Source: Georgenia thermotolerans
Lineage (GTDB): Bacteria > Actinomycetota > Actinomycetes > Actinomycetales > Actinomycetaceae
Assembly (NCBI RefSeq): GCF_009193185.1
Contig: NZ_VUKF01000013.1
Coordinates: forward strand, 1-64,000
Length of the DNA: 64,000 bases
Direction: 5' to 3'
The translations under genes were made by a program, and so were the position numbers. This document shows, one piece after another, positions 1-9,475 of the stretch (position 1 is its first letter; each line of letters opens with the position of its first letter). The notes beneath the pieces were generated by a model. That model was not told the origin of the DNA, ran no database searches, and was given only the letters and a program-made list of their open reading frames with translations.

Positions 1-10
1 CCCGGCGCGC

Positions 11-1234
11 GTGGGCGCGGCGGGTGCCGCGGCCGCCCCGGGCGCGGCCCCGCTCGCCCGTCGGCACGTGCGCCGCGAGGTCGACCCCGCCACCATCCCG
101 GCCAGCGGGGCCTGGCGCGAGGGCGACGACCCGGGCCCCCGGCGCTTCGCCGACATCGGCGCCCTCCCGCTCGAGGCCGGCGGCCGGCTGCCGCACGTGC
201 GCCTGGCGTACGAGACGTGGGGCGAGCTGAACGAGGCGGGCGACAACGCCGTCCTCGTGCTGCACGCCCTGACCGGGGACGCCCACGTGACCGCCTCCCC
301 CGGCGACGGGACGGACGACGAGGGCTGGTGGGGCCAGGTGGTCGGGCCGGGCCGGGCCATCGACACCACCAAGTACTTCGTCGTCGCGCCCAACGTGCTC
401 GGCGGCTGCCAGGGCTCCACCGGCCCCTCCTCCCCCGCCCCGGACGGCAGCCCCTGGGGCTCGCGGTTCCCGCTCATCACGGTGCGCGACCAGGTGGCCG
501 CAGAGATCGAGCTCGCCGACCTGCTCGGCATCGAGCGGTGGGCCCTGGTCGTGGGCGCCTCCATGGGCGGGCACCGGGTGCTCGAGTGGGCCGTCATGGC
601 GCCCGAGCGGGTCGACGCGATCGCCGTCGTCGCCTCCACCGCGCAGACCACCGCCGAGCAGGTGGCCTGGGCCCACGCCCAGCTCGGCGCGATCCGGCTC
701 GACCCGAACTGGCGCGGCGGAGACTACTACGACGCCCCGCCCGGGCACGGGCCGCACGCCGGCCTCGGCCTCGCGAGGCAGATCGCCCACACCACCTACC
801 GCAGCCCGGCCGAGCTCGAGGAGCGCTTCGGCCGGCTGCCCCAGCACGCGGAGGAGCCGCTGAGCGGGGGGCGCTACGCGGTGCAGTCCTACCTGGACCA
901 CCACGCCTCCAAGCTCGCCGTCCGGTTCGACGCCGGCAGCTACGTCACGCTCACCCAGGCGATGATCACCCACGACCTCGGCCGCGACCGCGGCGGGGTC
1001 GAGGCGGCGCTGGCCCAGGTGCGGGCGGCGACGCTGGTGGTCGCGGTGGACTCGGACCGGCTGTTCTTCCCCGACGAGTCCGAGCGGATCGCCGCCGCCG
1101 TGCCGGGCGCCGGCCCGGTGGCCTACGTGCGCTCCGACCACGGCCACGACGGCTTCCTCGTCGAGCACGACCAGGTGGCGGCGCTGCTGGGCCGGTTCCT
1201 GCGGTCCGTGGCGCCGGTGCGCGCGGCGCGCTGA
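11..1234 (+). CDS. metX: Homoserine O-acetyltransferase (MetX)
   Basis: Transfers an acetyl group from acetyl-CoA to homoserine in the cytoplasmic methionine pathway. The 407-residue product is an alpha/beta hydrolase-fold enzyme with the MetX signatures NVLGGCQGSTGP near residue 125, the nucleophile elbow GASMGG near residue 182 (Ser nucleophile) and a C-terminal catalytic His in SDHGHDGFL. The GTG at 11 is used here, but the frame is open to the window edge, so the true start could lie upstream. metX commonly follows metY in actinobacteria, but that region is outside the window. A MetX-like serine O-acetyltransferase is the main alternative; the family call is secure. Confidence 0.93.
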   Translation: MGAAGAAAAPGAAPLARRHVRREVDPATIPASGAWREGDDPGPRRFADIGALPLEAGGRLPHVRLAYETWGELNEAGDNAVLVLHALTGDAHVTASPGDGTDDEGWWGQVVGPGRAIDTTKYFVVAPNVLGGCQGSTGPSSPAPDGSPWGSRFPLITVRDQVAAEIELADLLGIERWALVVGASMGGHRVLEWAVMAPERVDAIAVVASTAQTTAEQVAWAHAQLGAIRLDPNWRGGDYYDAPPGHGPHAGLGLARQIAHTTYRSPAELEERFGRLPQHAEEPLSGGRYAVQSYLDHHASKLAVRFDAGSYVTLTQAMITHDLGRDRGGVEAALAQVRAATLVVAVDSDRLFFPDESERIAAAVPGAGPVAYVRSDHGHDGFLVEHDQVAALLGRFLRSVAPVRAAR

Positions 1235-1284
1235 CCCTGGGGGCGGGGCCGTCCGGCGTCGGTGCCGCACGGCATGATGACCCC

Positions 1285-2424
1285 ATGGCCCGCAAGACCC
1301 CCAAGACCGACGCGCCGCACGTGCCCGACGAGACGGTGCCCGAGGACGCCGTCACCTTCCCGCCGGCGCCGCCGGCCGACCGGTGGGCCGAGGACGTGCT
1401 GGGCCAGGGTTTCGAGGCGCGCACGCTGCCATTGCTCGACGACGACGAGGGCGAGGTGGTGGCGACCCTGGTGCGCCACGTGCCGGCGGACGACCCGGGC
1501 GCGCTACCGGGCACGCCGTCCTCCCCCACATTCGCTGTGCTGTACCTGCACGGGTGGAACGACTACTTCTCCCAGCGCGAGCTCGCCCGGCAGCTCGCCG
1601 CCCTGGGGGCCGCGTTCTACGCCCTGGACCTGCGCAAGTACGGCCGGTCGCTGCGCCCGCACCAGACCCGCGGGTACGTGACGAACCTGTCGACCTACGA
1701 CGAGGACCTCCACGCGGCGCTGCGCGTGGTGCGCGCCGAGCACGGGGTGGGCACCGACCTGGTCCTCATGGGGCATTCCACCGGCGGGCTCACCGCGGCG
1801 CTGTGGGCGCACCGCCACCCGGGCGCGCTGCGCGCCCTCGTGCTCAACTCCCCGTGGCTGGAGCTGCAGGGCTCGGCGCTGCTGCGGGCGGTGTCCCAGC
1901 CGATCATCGGCCGCCTCGCCAAGCTGCAGCCCAAGGCGGTCATCCCGACGACGGACCTGGGCTTCTACCAGCGCACACTGCTGGGGTGGACCGAGGCCGA
2001 CGGGCCGGTGCCCGAGGGCCAGGAGGACGACCCGTTCATCACCGGCTGGGCCCCCGAGCCGGCGTGGCGCCTCTCCCCCAGCGCGCCGGTGCGCCCGGGC
2101 TGGCTCGCCGCGGTGCTGGCCGGGCACGCCCAGGTCGCGGCGGGCCTGCAGATCAGCTGCCCGGTGCTGGTGATGACCTCCGGGCGCACGGTGCTCAGCC
2201 CGCGCTGGTCGCCGCAGATGCGCGAGGCCGACACGGTGCTCGACGTCGAGCAGACGCGCCGGCGCGCGCTCCAGCTCGGTGACCTGGTCACGGTCGCCCG
2301 GTTCGAGGGCGCCATCCACGACGTCACGCTCTCCGCGCGCCCGGTGCGCGAGCGGATCTACACCGAGCTGCGCCGCTGGGCGCGGGCCTACGTGCTGCGC
2401 CCGGCGGGCGAGCCGGCGCACTGA
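1285..2424 (+). CDS. Alpha/beta hydrolase, monoacylglycerol-lipase-like
   Basis: Predicted cytoplasmic serine hydrolase of 379 residues in the lysophospholipase/monoacylglycerol lipase-like part of the alpha/beta hydrolase family. The oxyanion-hole segment is YLHGWNDYF, the nucleophile elbow is GHSTGG, and a late His in GAIHDVTLSA is the likely catalytic base. The ATG at 1285 is chosen because the protein then opens with a short Lys-rich segment; the frame is open further upstream but overlaps metX. It lies 50 nt after metX in the same direction and may be co-transcribed. The substrate cannot be read from the sequence. Confidence 0.8.
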   Translation: MARKTPKTDAPHVPDETVPEDAVTFPPAPPADRWAEDVLGQGFEARTLPLLDDDEGEVVATLVRHVPADDPGALPGTPSSPTFAVLYLHGWNDYFSQRELARQLAALGAAFYALDLRKYGRSLRPHQTRGYVTNLSTYDEDLHAALRVVRAEHGVGTDLVLMGHSTGGLTAALWAHRHPGALRALVLNSPWLELQGSALLRAVSQPIIGRLAKLQPKAVIPTTDLGFYQRTLLGWTEADGPVPEGQEDDPFITGWAPEPAWRLSPSAPVRPGWLAAVLAGHAQVAAGLQISCPVLVMTSGRTVLSPRWSPQMREADTVLDVEQTRRRALQLGDLVTVARFEGAIHDVTLSARPVRERIYTELRRWARAYVLRPAGEPAH

Positions 2425-2453
2425 GCGCCGCGGGGCCCGTCGGGGCGCGCGGG

Positions 2454-3716
2454 TCAGCCCCGGCGGCGGCCGGCGCCCGTGACCCGGCCGGCCGACGCCA
2501 TCAGCTCGGCGCGGGCGTCGGCCAGGCTCGGGCCGCCCTCGCCGAAGCGCCACACGCGCCAGCCGTCGACGTCGTCGCGCCCGGAGGCGGCGGTGGCGGC
2601 GAGGTCGGGGTCGTCGAAGGCGGCGCCGCTGGCCAGGCGGAGCAGGCCCTCGGTGGTGAGGGTGGCCTCGTGGCGGACGCCGCGGCGCAGCTGGACCCAG
2701 GTCAGCACCGTGTCGGCGCTCAGGGAGCCGGCGATCCGGGCGAGGTCCTCGGCCGCGGCGTCGTCGCGCTCGCGCGGGAGCGGCTCGCGGGCGGCGGCGT
2801 GCGTGCCGGCGCCGGCGGCCGCGGGCGAGGCCGCCGAGGCGGCGCCGTCCGGGGACGTGGGCGAGGTCAGTGGGGAGTGCGCCGACGGCGCGGACGCGCC
2901 GGAGCCGGCGGTGCCCGGGGACCCGGGGGTCCACGGGGACGGCGGCGTCCGGGGGGACGACGGTGTCCGCGGGGAGGCGACCGACGGCGAGACCGGCGCG
3001 GCCGGGGTCGCCGCGGAGCCGACCGGCGAGACCGGGGTGGCCGGCGAGGCCGGGCTGGCCGGGGTGGCGGGCGAGGCAGGGGTGGCCGGCGAGGCCGCCA
3101 GCTCCCGGGCCGGTGCGGCCGGCCGGCCGGAGAGCACCCGCCCCGTCTCCACGATCTCGTGCGGGCGCAGCTCGGTGACCTCGAGGAACCGGCGCCCGCT
3201 GCTCATCTGCCGCAGGGCGACCTCGTGCACCGCCACGCCGGAGGTGGTGAGCCCGGCCAGCGCGGGGCGCACCTCGTCGGCCACCGCGCCAGCGACGATG
3301 ATGAGCCGCGGGCCCGGCGCCGGACGCGGCGGCATGGACTCGCGGAAGACGTTCCAGTCCCGGCGGAAGGCGCCGACGCCGCGGGGGTAGAGGTCGCCGA
3401 GCTGGGTCCACCCGAGGGAGGAGTTCCGCGCGCTGAGGGACAGGGCGGAGACCAGGGCCGCCGAGTCCAGGCGCTCGACCACCTCGACGGTGACGACCTG
3501 GCCGGAGGCGTCCATCGCGGTCAGGCGCGGGGCGGGCGGCAGGGCACCGGCGCGCGGGGTCTCCCCGTGCCAGGAGACCGGGAAGAGGGGGCGCTGGACC
3601 ACCTCGAGCACCTGGTCGCGGATGGCCTGGAGGAGATCGGGCTCGAGGTCCTCACCGACCGGACGTCCGAACTGCGCGGGGACGAGGCGCCCCTCGTCGA
3701 ACTCGAAGAACGGCAT
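2454..3716 (-). CDS. Unrecognised protein with Ser/Pro/Thr-Ala repeat linker
   Basis: Function not recognised. The N-terminal 160 residues look globular, with a hydrophobic beta-strand pair around LTAMDASGQVVTVEVVERLD that loosely recalls degenerate restriction-endonuclease-like folds (a weak guess). Residues of about 190-300 form a low-complexity linker of tandem SPATPA- and SPRTP-type repeats, followed by a charged C-terminal domain of about 100 residues. There is no signal peptide and there are no membrane segments. The ATG at 3716 gives a clean start, and the gene is convergent with the upstream hydrolase. The high-GC tandem repeats are likely to vary in copy number between strains. Confidence 0.6.
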   Translation of the reverse strand: MPFFEFDEGRLVPAQFGRPVGEDLEPDLLQAIRDQVLEVVQRPLFPVSWHGETPRAGALPPAPRLTAMDASGQVVTVEVVERLDSAALVSALSLSARNSSLGWTQLGDLYPRGVGAFRRDWNVFRESMPPRPAPGPRLIIVAGAVADEVRPALAGLTTSGVAVHEVALRQMSSGRRFLEVTELRPHEIVETGRVLSGRPAAPARELAASPATPASPATPASPASPATPVSPVGSAATPAAPVSPSVASPRTPSSPRTPPSPWTPGSPGTAGSGASAPSAHSPLTSPTSPDGAASAASPAAAGAGTHAAAREPLPRERDDAAAEDLARIAGSLSADTVLTWVQLRRGVRHEATLTTEGLLRLASGAAFDDPDLAATAASGRDDVDGWRVWRFGEGGPSLADARAELMASAGRVTGAGRRRG

Positions 3717-3880
3717 GCGACGTAGACCTGACCTCGCAAGGAGTGGATGGGAACTTCGCCCATCTTCTCATGGTCGGGACGAGCCGCCGCGCCCGGCCTC
3801 CCCGGCCGCCGGGCTCCTCGCCCCGCCCCGGCTCCGGCCGCCGGACTCCTCGCCCACCGCTCCGGCCGCCGGGCTCCTCC

Positions 3881-6856
3881 CTACCGCTGCCCGGCGAGGA
3901 GCTGGGCGAGGTGGACGCCGTGGCGGCCGGCGAGCTGCTCGGCCTGGGTGCGGCAGGAGAAGCCGTCCGCGAGGTAGACCGTCTCGGGGCCAGCCTCGCG
4001 CAGCGCGGGCAGCAGGGCGTTCTCGGCGACGGCGACGGAGGTGTCGTAGTGGCCGGCCTCCATGCCGAAGTTCCCCGCGAGGCCGCAGCAGCCGGCCAGC
4101 GTGGTCACGCGCGCCCCGGCCCGTGTCAGCAGCGCCGCGTCGGCGTCCCAGCCCATGACCGAGTGGTGGTGGCAGTGCGGCTGGGCGACGACCTCGACGC
4201 CCTCGAGCGAGGGCGGCTGCCAGTCCGGCCCGGGCCCGACCGGGGTGGGGGCGGTGAGCAGCTCGGCGAGGGTGTAGGTCTGCTCGGCCAGCATGGGCGC
4301 GCGCGGGTCCTCGGGGAGCAGGTCGAGCAGGTCCGAGCGCAGCACGGCGGTGCAGCTCGGCTCGACCCCGACCACCGGGATGCCGTTGGCCGCGTAGGGG
4401 GCCAGGACGCCGAGCAGCTCGCGCAGGCGCTTGCGGGCGCCGTCGAGCTGGCCGGTGGAGATCCAGGTCAGGCCGCAGCAGGCGGGGTCCTCGGGGACGA
4501 TCACGGTGTAGCCGGCGCTCTCGAGGACGCCGACGGCGGCGCGCGCCCCGGCGGTGTCGAGGGTCTCGGAGAAGGTGTCCGCCCACAGCACGACGAAGCG
4601 GGGGGCGGCGGGGTCACGGGGGTCGCGCGCCGCCTCGGAGGCTGGCGCGGTGACCGCACCATCCGCGGTCGCCTCCGACGCGGCGGACGCCCGCTCGGCC
4701 GCCGCGTCGGCGGGAGCCGAGGCCGTCGTGCCCGGCCGGGCGGCGCCGTCGTCCCGCTGCTTCCACCAGGTGGAGAAGCGCTCCTCGGCGAAGGTGACGA
4801 CGTGGCGGCGGGTGTCCATGCCGCCGGCCCAGAGCACGGCCTGCTCCAGCGGCCGGGCCTTGAGCACCGTGTTGGCCAGCCTGGCCAGCGGCGGGACGGC
4901 GGTGAGCATCCGGCTCCAGCGGGGCAGCTGGCCCAGGAGATAGTGGTTGCGCGGGCGGATCTTGCCCTTGTAGCCGCGGTAGAGGACCTCGGACTTGTAC
5001 TTGGCCATGTCCACCCCGGCGGGGCAGTCGGCCGAGCAGGCCTTGCACGACAGGCACAGGTCGAGGGAGTCGATGACGGCCGGGGAGTTCCAGTCCCGCA
5101 CGAGGGAGCCGTTGGTCAGCTCCTGCAGCACCCGGGCGCGGCCGCGGGTGACGTCCTTCTCGTCCTTCGTGGCCCGGTAGGACGGGCACATGAACCCGCC
5201 GGAGGCGGAGGTGTCGGCGCGGCACTTGCCCACCCCGGTGCACCGGTGCACCGCGGTGGCGAAGTCGCCGCCGTCCTCGGTGAAGGCGAAGCCGCCGCGG
5301 GCGGGGGTGCGCCGGGCGAAGGGCCTGCGCAGGTCGGCGTCGAGCGGGGCGGGGTCGACGACGACGCCGGGGTTGAGGTGGTTCACGGGGTCGAAGAGGG
5401 CCTTGACCTTGCCGAACAGCTCGAGGACCTCCGGGGCGTACATCCGGCTCAGCAGTTCCGAGCGGGCGCGGCCGTCGCCGTGCTCGCCGGAGAGGGACCC
5501 GCCGTAGGCGGCCACCAGGTCGGCGGAGGCCTCGAGGAACTCCCGCGAGGGGCCGATGCCGGCGCGGGTCTCCAGCGGCAGGTCCAGGCGCACGTGGACG
5601 CAGCCGTCGCCGAAGTGGCCGTACAGCAGCCCGTCAACGTTGCGTTCGCGCATCAGGGCGGTGAAGTCGCGCAGGTAGTCGCCGAGCTTCTCGGGCGGGA
5701 CGGCGGCGTCCTCCCAACCGGGCCACGCCGGCGCGTTCGCCGGGGTGCGCCCGCCCAGCCCGGCGCCGTCGGCCCGGATGCGCCACAGGGCGGCGGCCTG
5801 CGCGCCGGCCGGGACCACCCGCACGGCGTCGGTGCCGGCGTCGGCGGCCAGGGCCCGGGCGCGGACGAGCACGTCGGCGTCAGTCTCGCCCTCCGCGGCG
5901 CCGACCTCCACCAGCAGCCACCCGCCGCCGGCGGGCAGCTCCGGCACGGCGGCCGGGCCGTGGTGGCGGCGGACGACGTCGACGAGCTGGGCGTCCAGGC
6001 CCTCGACCGCCAGCGGGTCGTGGGCCAGCAGCGCGGGGACGGCGTCGGCGGCGGTGGGCATGTCGGGGTAGCCCAGGGCCACCACCACCGGGGCCGTCGG
6101 GACGGGGACGAGGTTGACCGTCGCCTGCAGGATGGTCACGAGGGTGCCCTCGGTGCCCACGAGCATCTTGGCCAGGTCGGTGCCGCGCTCGGGCAGCAGG
6201 TGCTCGAGGGAGTAGCCGGAGACCTGCCGGCCGAAGCGGCCCAGCGCGGTGCGGATGGTGGCCAGGTTCGCCCGGACCAGGCCGTCGAGGCCCGGGACCG
6301 CGTCGAGGCTGCCGGCGCCGGCGGTGAACCGGCGCCCGGTGCCGTCCACGACGTCCAGGGCGGCGACGTTGTCGGCGGTGCGCCCGTAGGCCACCGCGTG
6401 CGGGCCGCAGGCGTTGTTGCCGATCATCCCGCCGAGGGTGGCGCGGTTCTGGGTGGAGGGGTCGGGGCCGAAGCGCAGCCCGTGCGGGGCCGCCACCGCC
6501 TGCAGGCTCGACATCACCACTCCGGGCTGGACGACGGCGGTGCGCGCCTCGGGGTCGAGGCTGACGATCTGGTTCATGTGCCGGGAGAAGTCGAGCACCA
6601 CGCCGGTGCCGACGGCGTTGCCCGCCACCGACGTGCCGCCGCCGCGGGCGGTGACCGGCACCTCCAGGCGGCGGGCGACCTCGAGCGCCGCGAGCGCGTC
6701 GTCGGCGTCACGGGGGGCGACGACCACCCGCGGGGGCACCCGGTAGTTCGACGCGTCCGTCGAGTACTCGGCCCGACGGCGGGTGGAGTCGTCAACCTCC
6801 CCGTCGACCACCTGGCGCAGGGCCGCGACGACGTCGATATCGGTAGCCGTGGTCAC
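3881..6856 (-). CDS. FAD/Fe-S D-2-hydroxyacid dehydrogenase (YdiJ/GlcD-GlpC fusion type)
   Basis: A 991-residue fusion that oxidises a D-2-hydroxy acid (D-lactate or D-2-hydroxyglutarate) and passes the electrons on through Fe-S centres. The N-terminal FAD-binding PCMH domain carries VTARGGGTSVAGNA and GNNACGPHAVAYGRTADN. An FAD-oxidase C-terminal domain follows, then Fe-S cysteines around CTGVGKCRADTS and LCLSCKACSADCPAGVDM, and a C-terminal cysteine-rich CCG region with PACCGLTW and GCCGLAGNFGMEAGHY. The GTG start at 6856 leaves little N-terminal excess. Length and domain order match E. coli YdiJ (about 1000 residues). A linker of about 60 residues before the CCG domains is rich in Ala, Glu and Ser. 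The exact substrate is not resolvable. Confidence 0.88.
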   Translation of the reverse strand: MTTATDIDVVAALRQVVDGEVDDSTRRRAEYSTDASNYRVPPRVVVAPRDADDALAALEVARRLEVPVTARGGGTSVAGNAVGTGVVLDFSRHMNQIVSLDPEARTAVVQPGVVMSSLQAVAAPHGLRFGPDPSTQNRATLGGMIGNNACGPHAVAYGRTADNVAALDVVDGTGRRFTAGAGSLDAVPGLDGLVRANLATIRTALGRFGRQVSGYSLEHLLPERGTDLAKMLVGTEGTLVTILQATVNLVPVPTAPVVVALGYPDMPTAADAVPALLAHDPLAVEGLDAQLVDVVRRHHGPAAVPELPAGGGWLLVEVGAAEGETDADVLVRARALAADAGTDAVRVVPAGAQAAALWRIRADGAGLGGRTPANAPAWPGWEDAAVPPEKLGDYLRDFTALMRERNVDGLLYGHFGDGCVHVRLDLPLETRAGIGPSREFLEASADLVAAYGGSLSGEHGDGRARSELLSRMYAPEVLELFGKVKALFDPVNHLNPGVVVDPAPLDADLRRPFARRTPARGGFAFTEDGGDFATAVHRCTGVGKCRADTSASGGFMCPSYRATKDEKDVTRGRARVLQELTNGSLVRDWNSPAVIDSLDLCLSCKACSADCPAGVDMAKYKSEVLYRGYKGKIRPRNHYLLGQLPRWSRMLTAVPPLARLANTVLKARPLEQAVLWAGGMDTRRHVVTFAEERFSTWWKQRDDGAARPGTTASAPADAAAERASAASEATADGAVTAPASEAARDPRDPAAPRFVVLWADTFSETLDTAGARAAVGVLESAGYTVIVPEDPACCGLTWISTGQLDGARKRLRELLGVLAPYAANGIPVVGVEPSCTAVLRSDLLDLLPEDPRAPMLAEQTYTLAELLTAPTPVGPGPDWQPPSLEGVEVVAQPHCHHHSVMGWDADAALLTRAGARVTTLAGCCGLAGNFGMEAGHYDTSVAVAENALLPALREAGPETVYLADGFSCRTQAEQLAGRHGVHLAQLLAGQR

Positions 6857-6950
6857 GGCCGCCAGTCTCCCACGGGGTTCCGACCAGGCAGGGGCCGGGC
6901 CCGGGAGGTGGGACGGCTCCGTCGAGCCGGTCCCGGCGGCCGGGCGGGCG

Positions 6951-7187
6951 TCAGCGCACGTGCTGAGGCACCAGGGCCACGCCGACCCGGCGGGCGGTCG
7001 CGGCGTCGAGGACCATGCGGGCCCCGGCCACGGCCACCGCCACCCCGCCGAAGGCGGCGCGGCCGGTCACCCGCAGGCGCACCCCGGGGCGCAGCCCGAC
7101 GCGGTGAAGCAGGGGCGGCAGGGCCGCCCCGCCGGCCACGCCGACGACCCGGACCTCGGCGCACTCACGACACCGGGAGAGCCTCAT
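6951..7187 (-). CDS. FeoA-domain protein
   Basis: A small 78-residue protein matching the SH3-like FeoA fold, which accompanies the ferrous-iron permease FeoB or forms the C-terminal domain of DtxR-type regulators. The HRVGLRPGVRLRV segment is the typical FeoA turn, and VALVPQHVR resembles the end of the family. Two Cys near the start (SRCREC) are unusual and could bind metal. No feoB lies nearby, so a role in iron transport is inference. It is the last chromosomal gene before the left island junction. Confidence 0.6.
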   Translation of the reverse strand: MRLSRCRECAEVRVVGVAGGAALPPLLHRVGLRPGVRLRVTGRAAFGGVAVAVAGARMVLDAATARRVGVALVPQHVR

Positions 7188-7509
7188 GAATGGAGATTAG
7201 GAACGTCCGGCGTGGCTCGGGGGGACGATGGTCCCGTCCCCACCCCGCCCGGTGGTCCGGCTCAAGCTCTCGTTGCGGTGGCTGCCGGGCAGGTGTGGCC
7301 GGCACGTCTGCCAAGAACGGTGTCTCCGTGTGACGTCCAGGGCCCACACAATGCGGGCATAGGAGCGCCGACGCTACCGCCGGCGAGATCCCCCGCGCAC
7401 CGACCGCTCGTCCCAGAATGCGACTCCCACCCCCACCGACGGAAAAAGCCCGCCCTTAGATTGAAGGTCTGGGCTGACCTAGTTGCCTTGCGTCATCACG
7501 GGAGTGTAG

Positions 7510-7532
7510 GGACTCGAACCCCCGACCTTCTC
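7510..7532 (-). other. Candidate left attachment site (attL-type core)
   Basis: Read on the minus strand, this is a tRNA T-arm-like 3' fragment (GGTCGGGGGTTCGAGTCC), but no D-arm or anticodon arm follows, so it is not a tRNA gene. It matches the site at 48596-48618 at 22 of 23 positions and in the same orientation, as expected for the two ends of an integrated element. The box CAACGGTTCT lies exactly 108 nt to the right of the shared core in both copies. Confidence 0.6.
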
Positions 7533-7716
7533 AAGGATTGATTTCAACTTCGTCAGTTCCGGAAGGGCTGTTGCTAGGTAGTCCGGAAGGCCCGTCACCA
7601 CCTGCAACAACTGCACAATACCAACGGTTCTGGGCTGTCCGACAGGCTCGTTCGAAACCAGGGATCGTGGGCAACGCCAGCGGTCCTGAATGTGGTGCAT
7701 CCGTGGGTTCGGGGGT

Positions 7717-7739
7717 CATTCGTGGGGCATTCGTGAGGA
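7717..7739. repeat. Integrase arm-type direct repeats, left end
   Basis: CATTCGTGGGG (7717-7727) is followed directly by CATTCGTGAGGA (7728-7739). The same 12-mer occurs as a perfect tandem pair at 48471-48494, just inside the right end of the island. Such repeats inside both ends fit arm-type binding sites for the integrase. The role is inferred from position only. Confidence 0.5.
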
Positions 7740-8017
7740 CTCGAGGAGATGAGCAGGTGACTGCTGAGCTCGAGACCGACACCGAACGCGCGCCGCCTGC
7801 GATGGAGAGGAGACACCTAGAGCGGGCGGCTCGAGGCCAAGCCCATGGGTTAGGGAAGCAACGACCGTGGATGACGCTCGCGAACGCCAAGCATCGCCTG
7901 CCAGCTCGTCGACGACTGCTCTCTCGTTCCTTCCTGTCGTGCTCCGGACCTCTTCGCCGCCTGTGTGAGTTGTGCGCCAACTGGAGGGGCCCGCTCACCC
8001 GCAGCCCTTTACGTGAA

Positions 8018-9472
8018 CTAGACGGCTTTGACGATGTCCTCGACCCGTTCCTTGGCGTCGCCGAAGAGCATGCGGGTGTTGTCCTTGAAGAAGAGCGGGT
8101 TCTGGACGCCGGCGTAGCCGGTGGCCATGGAGCGTTTGAACACGATGACCTCCTTGGCGTTCCAGACCTCCAGGACGGGCATGCCGGCGATCGGGGAGCC
8201 GGGCTCTTCCAGGGCGGCGGGGTTGACGGTGTCGTTGGCGCCGATGACGAGCACGACGTCGGTGTCGTCGAAGTCGTCGTTGATCTCGTCCATCTCCAGG
8301 ACGATGCCGTAGGGCACCTTGGCCTCGGCGAGCAGGACGTTCATGTGCCCGGGCAGGCGGCCGGCGACGGGGTGGATGCCGAAGCGGACGTCGACGCCCT
8401 TGTCCCGAAGCTTGCGGGTCATCTCGGCGACGGGGTATTGCGCCTGGGCGACGGCCATGCCGTAGCCCGGGGTAATCACGACCGACTTGGCGTTGGCGAG
8501 GAGCTGGGCGACCTCATTGGCCTGGACCTCGCGGTGCTCGCCGTAGTCGCGGGCCTCCCCGGCGACGGCGCCGTCGGAGCCGAAGCCGCCGGCGATGACG
8601 CTGACGAAGGAGCGGTTCATCGCCTTGCACATGATGTAGCTGAGGATCGCACCGGAGGACCCGACCAGAGACCCAGTGATGATCAGCAGGTCGTTGCTCA
8701 GCATGAAGCCGGCCGCGGCCGCTGCCCAGCCGGAGTAGGAGTTGAGCATGGACACGACGACCGGCATGTCGCCGCCGCCGATCGCGGCGACGAGGTGGAA
8801 GCCGAGCACCAGCGCGAGCACCGTCATGACCGCCACGGGGACGAGCGCGGCGCCGGAGTCGTCGAGCACGAACCAGACGAGCAGACCGGCGCAGGCCAGC
8901 AGGATGGCCAGGTTGAGCCAGTGCCGGCCGGGCAGCGCCAACGGGGCGGACTTCACCTTGGCGCTGAGCTTGAGGTAGGCGACGGCGGATCCGGTGAGCG
9001 TGACGGCACCGATGAACACGCCGAGGAACACCTCGACGGCGTGGATGGTCTCCATCCCGCTGGCCTCGGCGCCGGTCGCATCCCCGGACCCGAGGAAGGA
9101 GTTGTAGCCAACCAGCACCGCCGCCAGGCCGACGAAGCTGTGGAGCATGGCGATCAGCTCGGGCATGCCGGTCATCTCCACCGTACGTGCCTTCCAGATG
9201 CCGATGAGTGCGCCGACCGCCATCGGGGCGCCGATCAGCACCAGGGTGAGCGGCACGGAGGAGGAGAAGCCGGGCAGGGAGGTCTGGCGCAGCGCGAGCA
9301 CGACCGTGGCGACCAGGGCGAGGGCCATGCCGGTCATGCCGAAGACGTTGCCCCGCTTGGCGGTCTCGTGCTTCGACAGGCCGGCGAGAGCCAGGATGAA
9401 CAGGACGCCCGCGACGATGTAGGCGCCCTGGGCGAGGCCGGTCAGTCGCTCGGACGCGAGGAGGTCGGTCAC
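8018..9472 (-). CDS. pntB: NAD(P) transhydrogenase beta subunit (PntB)
   Basis: Membrane subunit of the proton-translocating transhydrogenase, which uses the proton gradient to reduce NADP+ with NADH. The 484-residue product has a run of transmembrane helices over the first 270 residues, including [13 protein letters not shown] and [14 protein letters not shown]. The C-terminal NADP-binding domain III carries [25 protein letters not shown] and the [14 protein letters not shown] end. The GTG start lies 3 nt after pntA, so the pair is translationally coupled. In this island it plausibly supplies NADPH to the Baeyer-Villiger monooxygenase. Confidence 0.95.
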   Translation of the reverse strand: MTDLLASERLTGLAQGAYIVAGVLFILALAGLSKHETAKRGNVFGMTGMALALVATVVLALRQTSLPGFSSSVPLTLVLIGAPMAVGALIGIWKARTVEMTGMPELIAMLHSFVGLAAVLVGYNSFLGSGDATGAEASGMETIHAVEVFLGVFIGAVTLTGSAVAYLKLSAKVKSAPLALPGRHWLNLAILLACAGLLVWFVLDDSGAALVPVAVMTVLALVLGFHLVAAIGGGDMPVVVSMLNSYSGWAAAAAGFMLSNDLLIITGSLVGSSGAILSYIMCKAMNRSFVSVIAGGFGSDGAVAGEARDYGEHREVQANEVAQLLANAKSVVITPGYGMAVAQAQYPVAEMTRKLRDKGVDVRFGIHPVAGRLPGHMNVLLAEAKVPYGIVLEMDEINDDFDDTDVVLVIGANDTVNPAALEEPGSPIAGMPVLEVWNAKEVIVFKRSMATGYAGVQNPLFFKDNTRMLFGDAKERVEDIVKAV

Positions 9473-9475
9473 GGG

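Larger units (their letters stand above)
7188..8017. other. Gene-poor left junction of the island
   Basis: No convincing gene is visible in about 830 nt. Open frames here have poor codon bias and are probably fortuitous. The stretch holds the T-arm-like attachment site at 7510-7532, the CAACGGTTCT box at 7622-7631 and the CATTCGTG-type arm repeats at 7717-7739. Composition is less GC-rich than in neighbouring genes. It separates core genes from the island cargo beginning with pntB. Confidence 0.6.

Noticed and set aside
3743-7189. Very long plus-strand reading frame opposite the FAD/Fe-S dehydrogenase
   Set aside because: It is the GC-driven antisense shadow of a clearly conserved gene; its translation is low-complexity Gly/Arg/Ala/Val sequence without domains.
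7500-7580. tRNA gene on the minus strand
   Set aside because: Only a T-arm-like 3' fragment is present; no D-arm, anticodon arm or matching acceptor strand can be found upstream.
7531-7998. Possible 155-codon gene in the left junction
   Set aside because: Composition is Ser/Arg-rich without any motif, no ribosome-binding site was seen, and it lies over the attachment-site arms.
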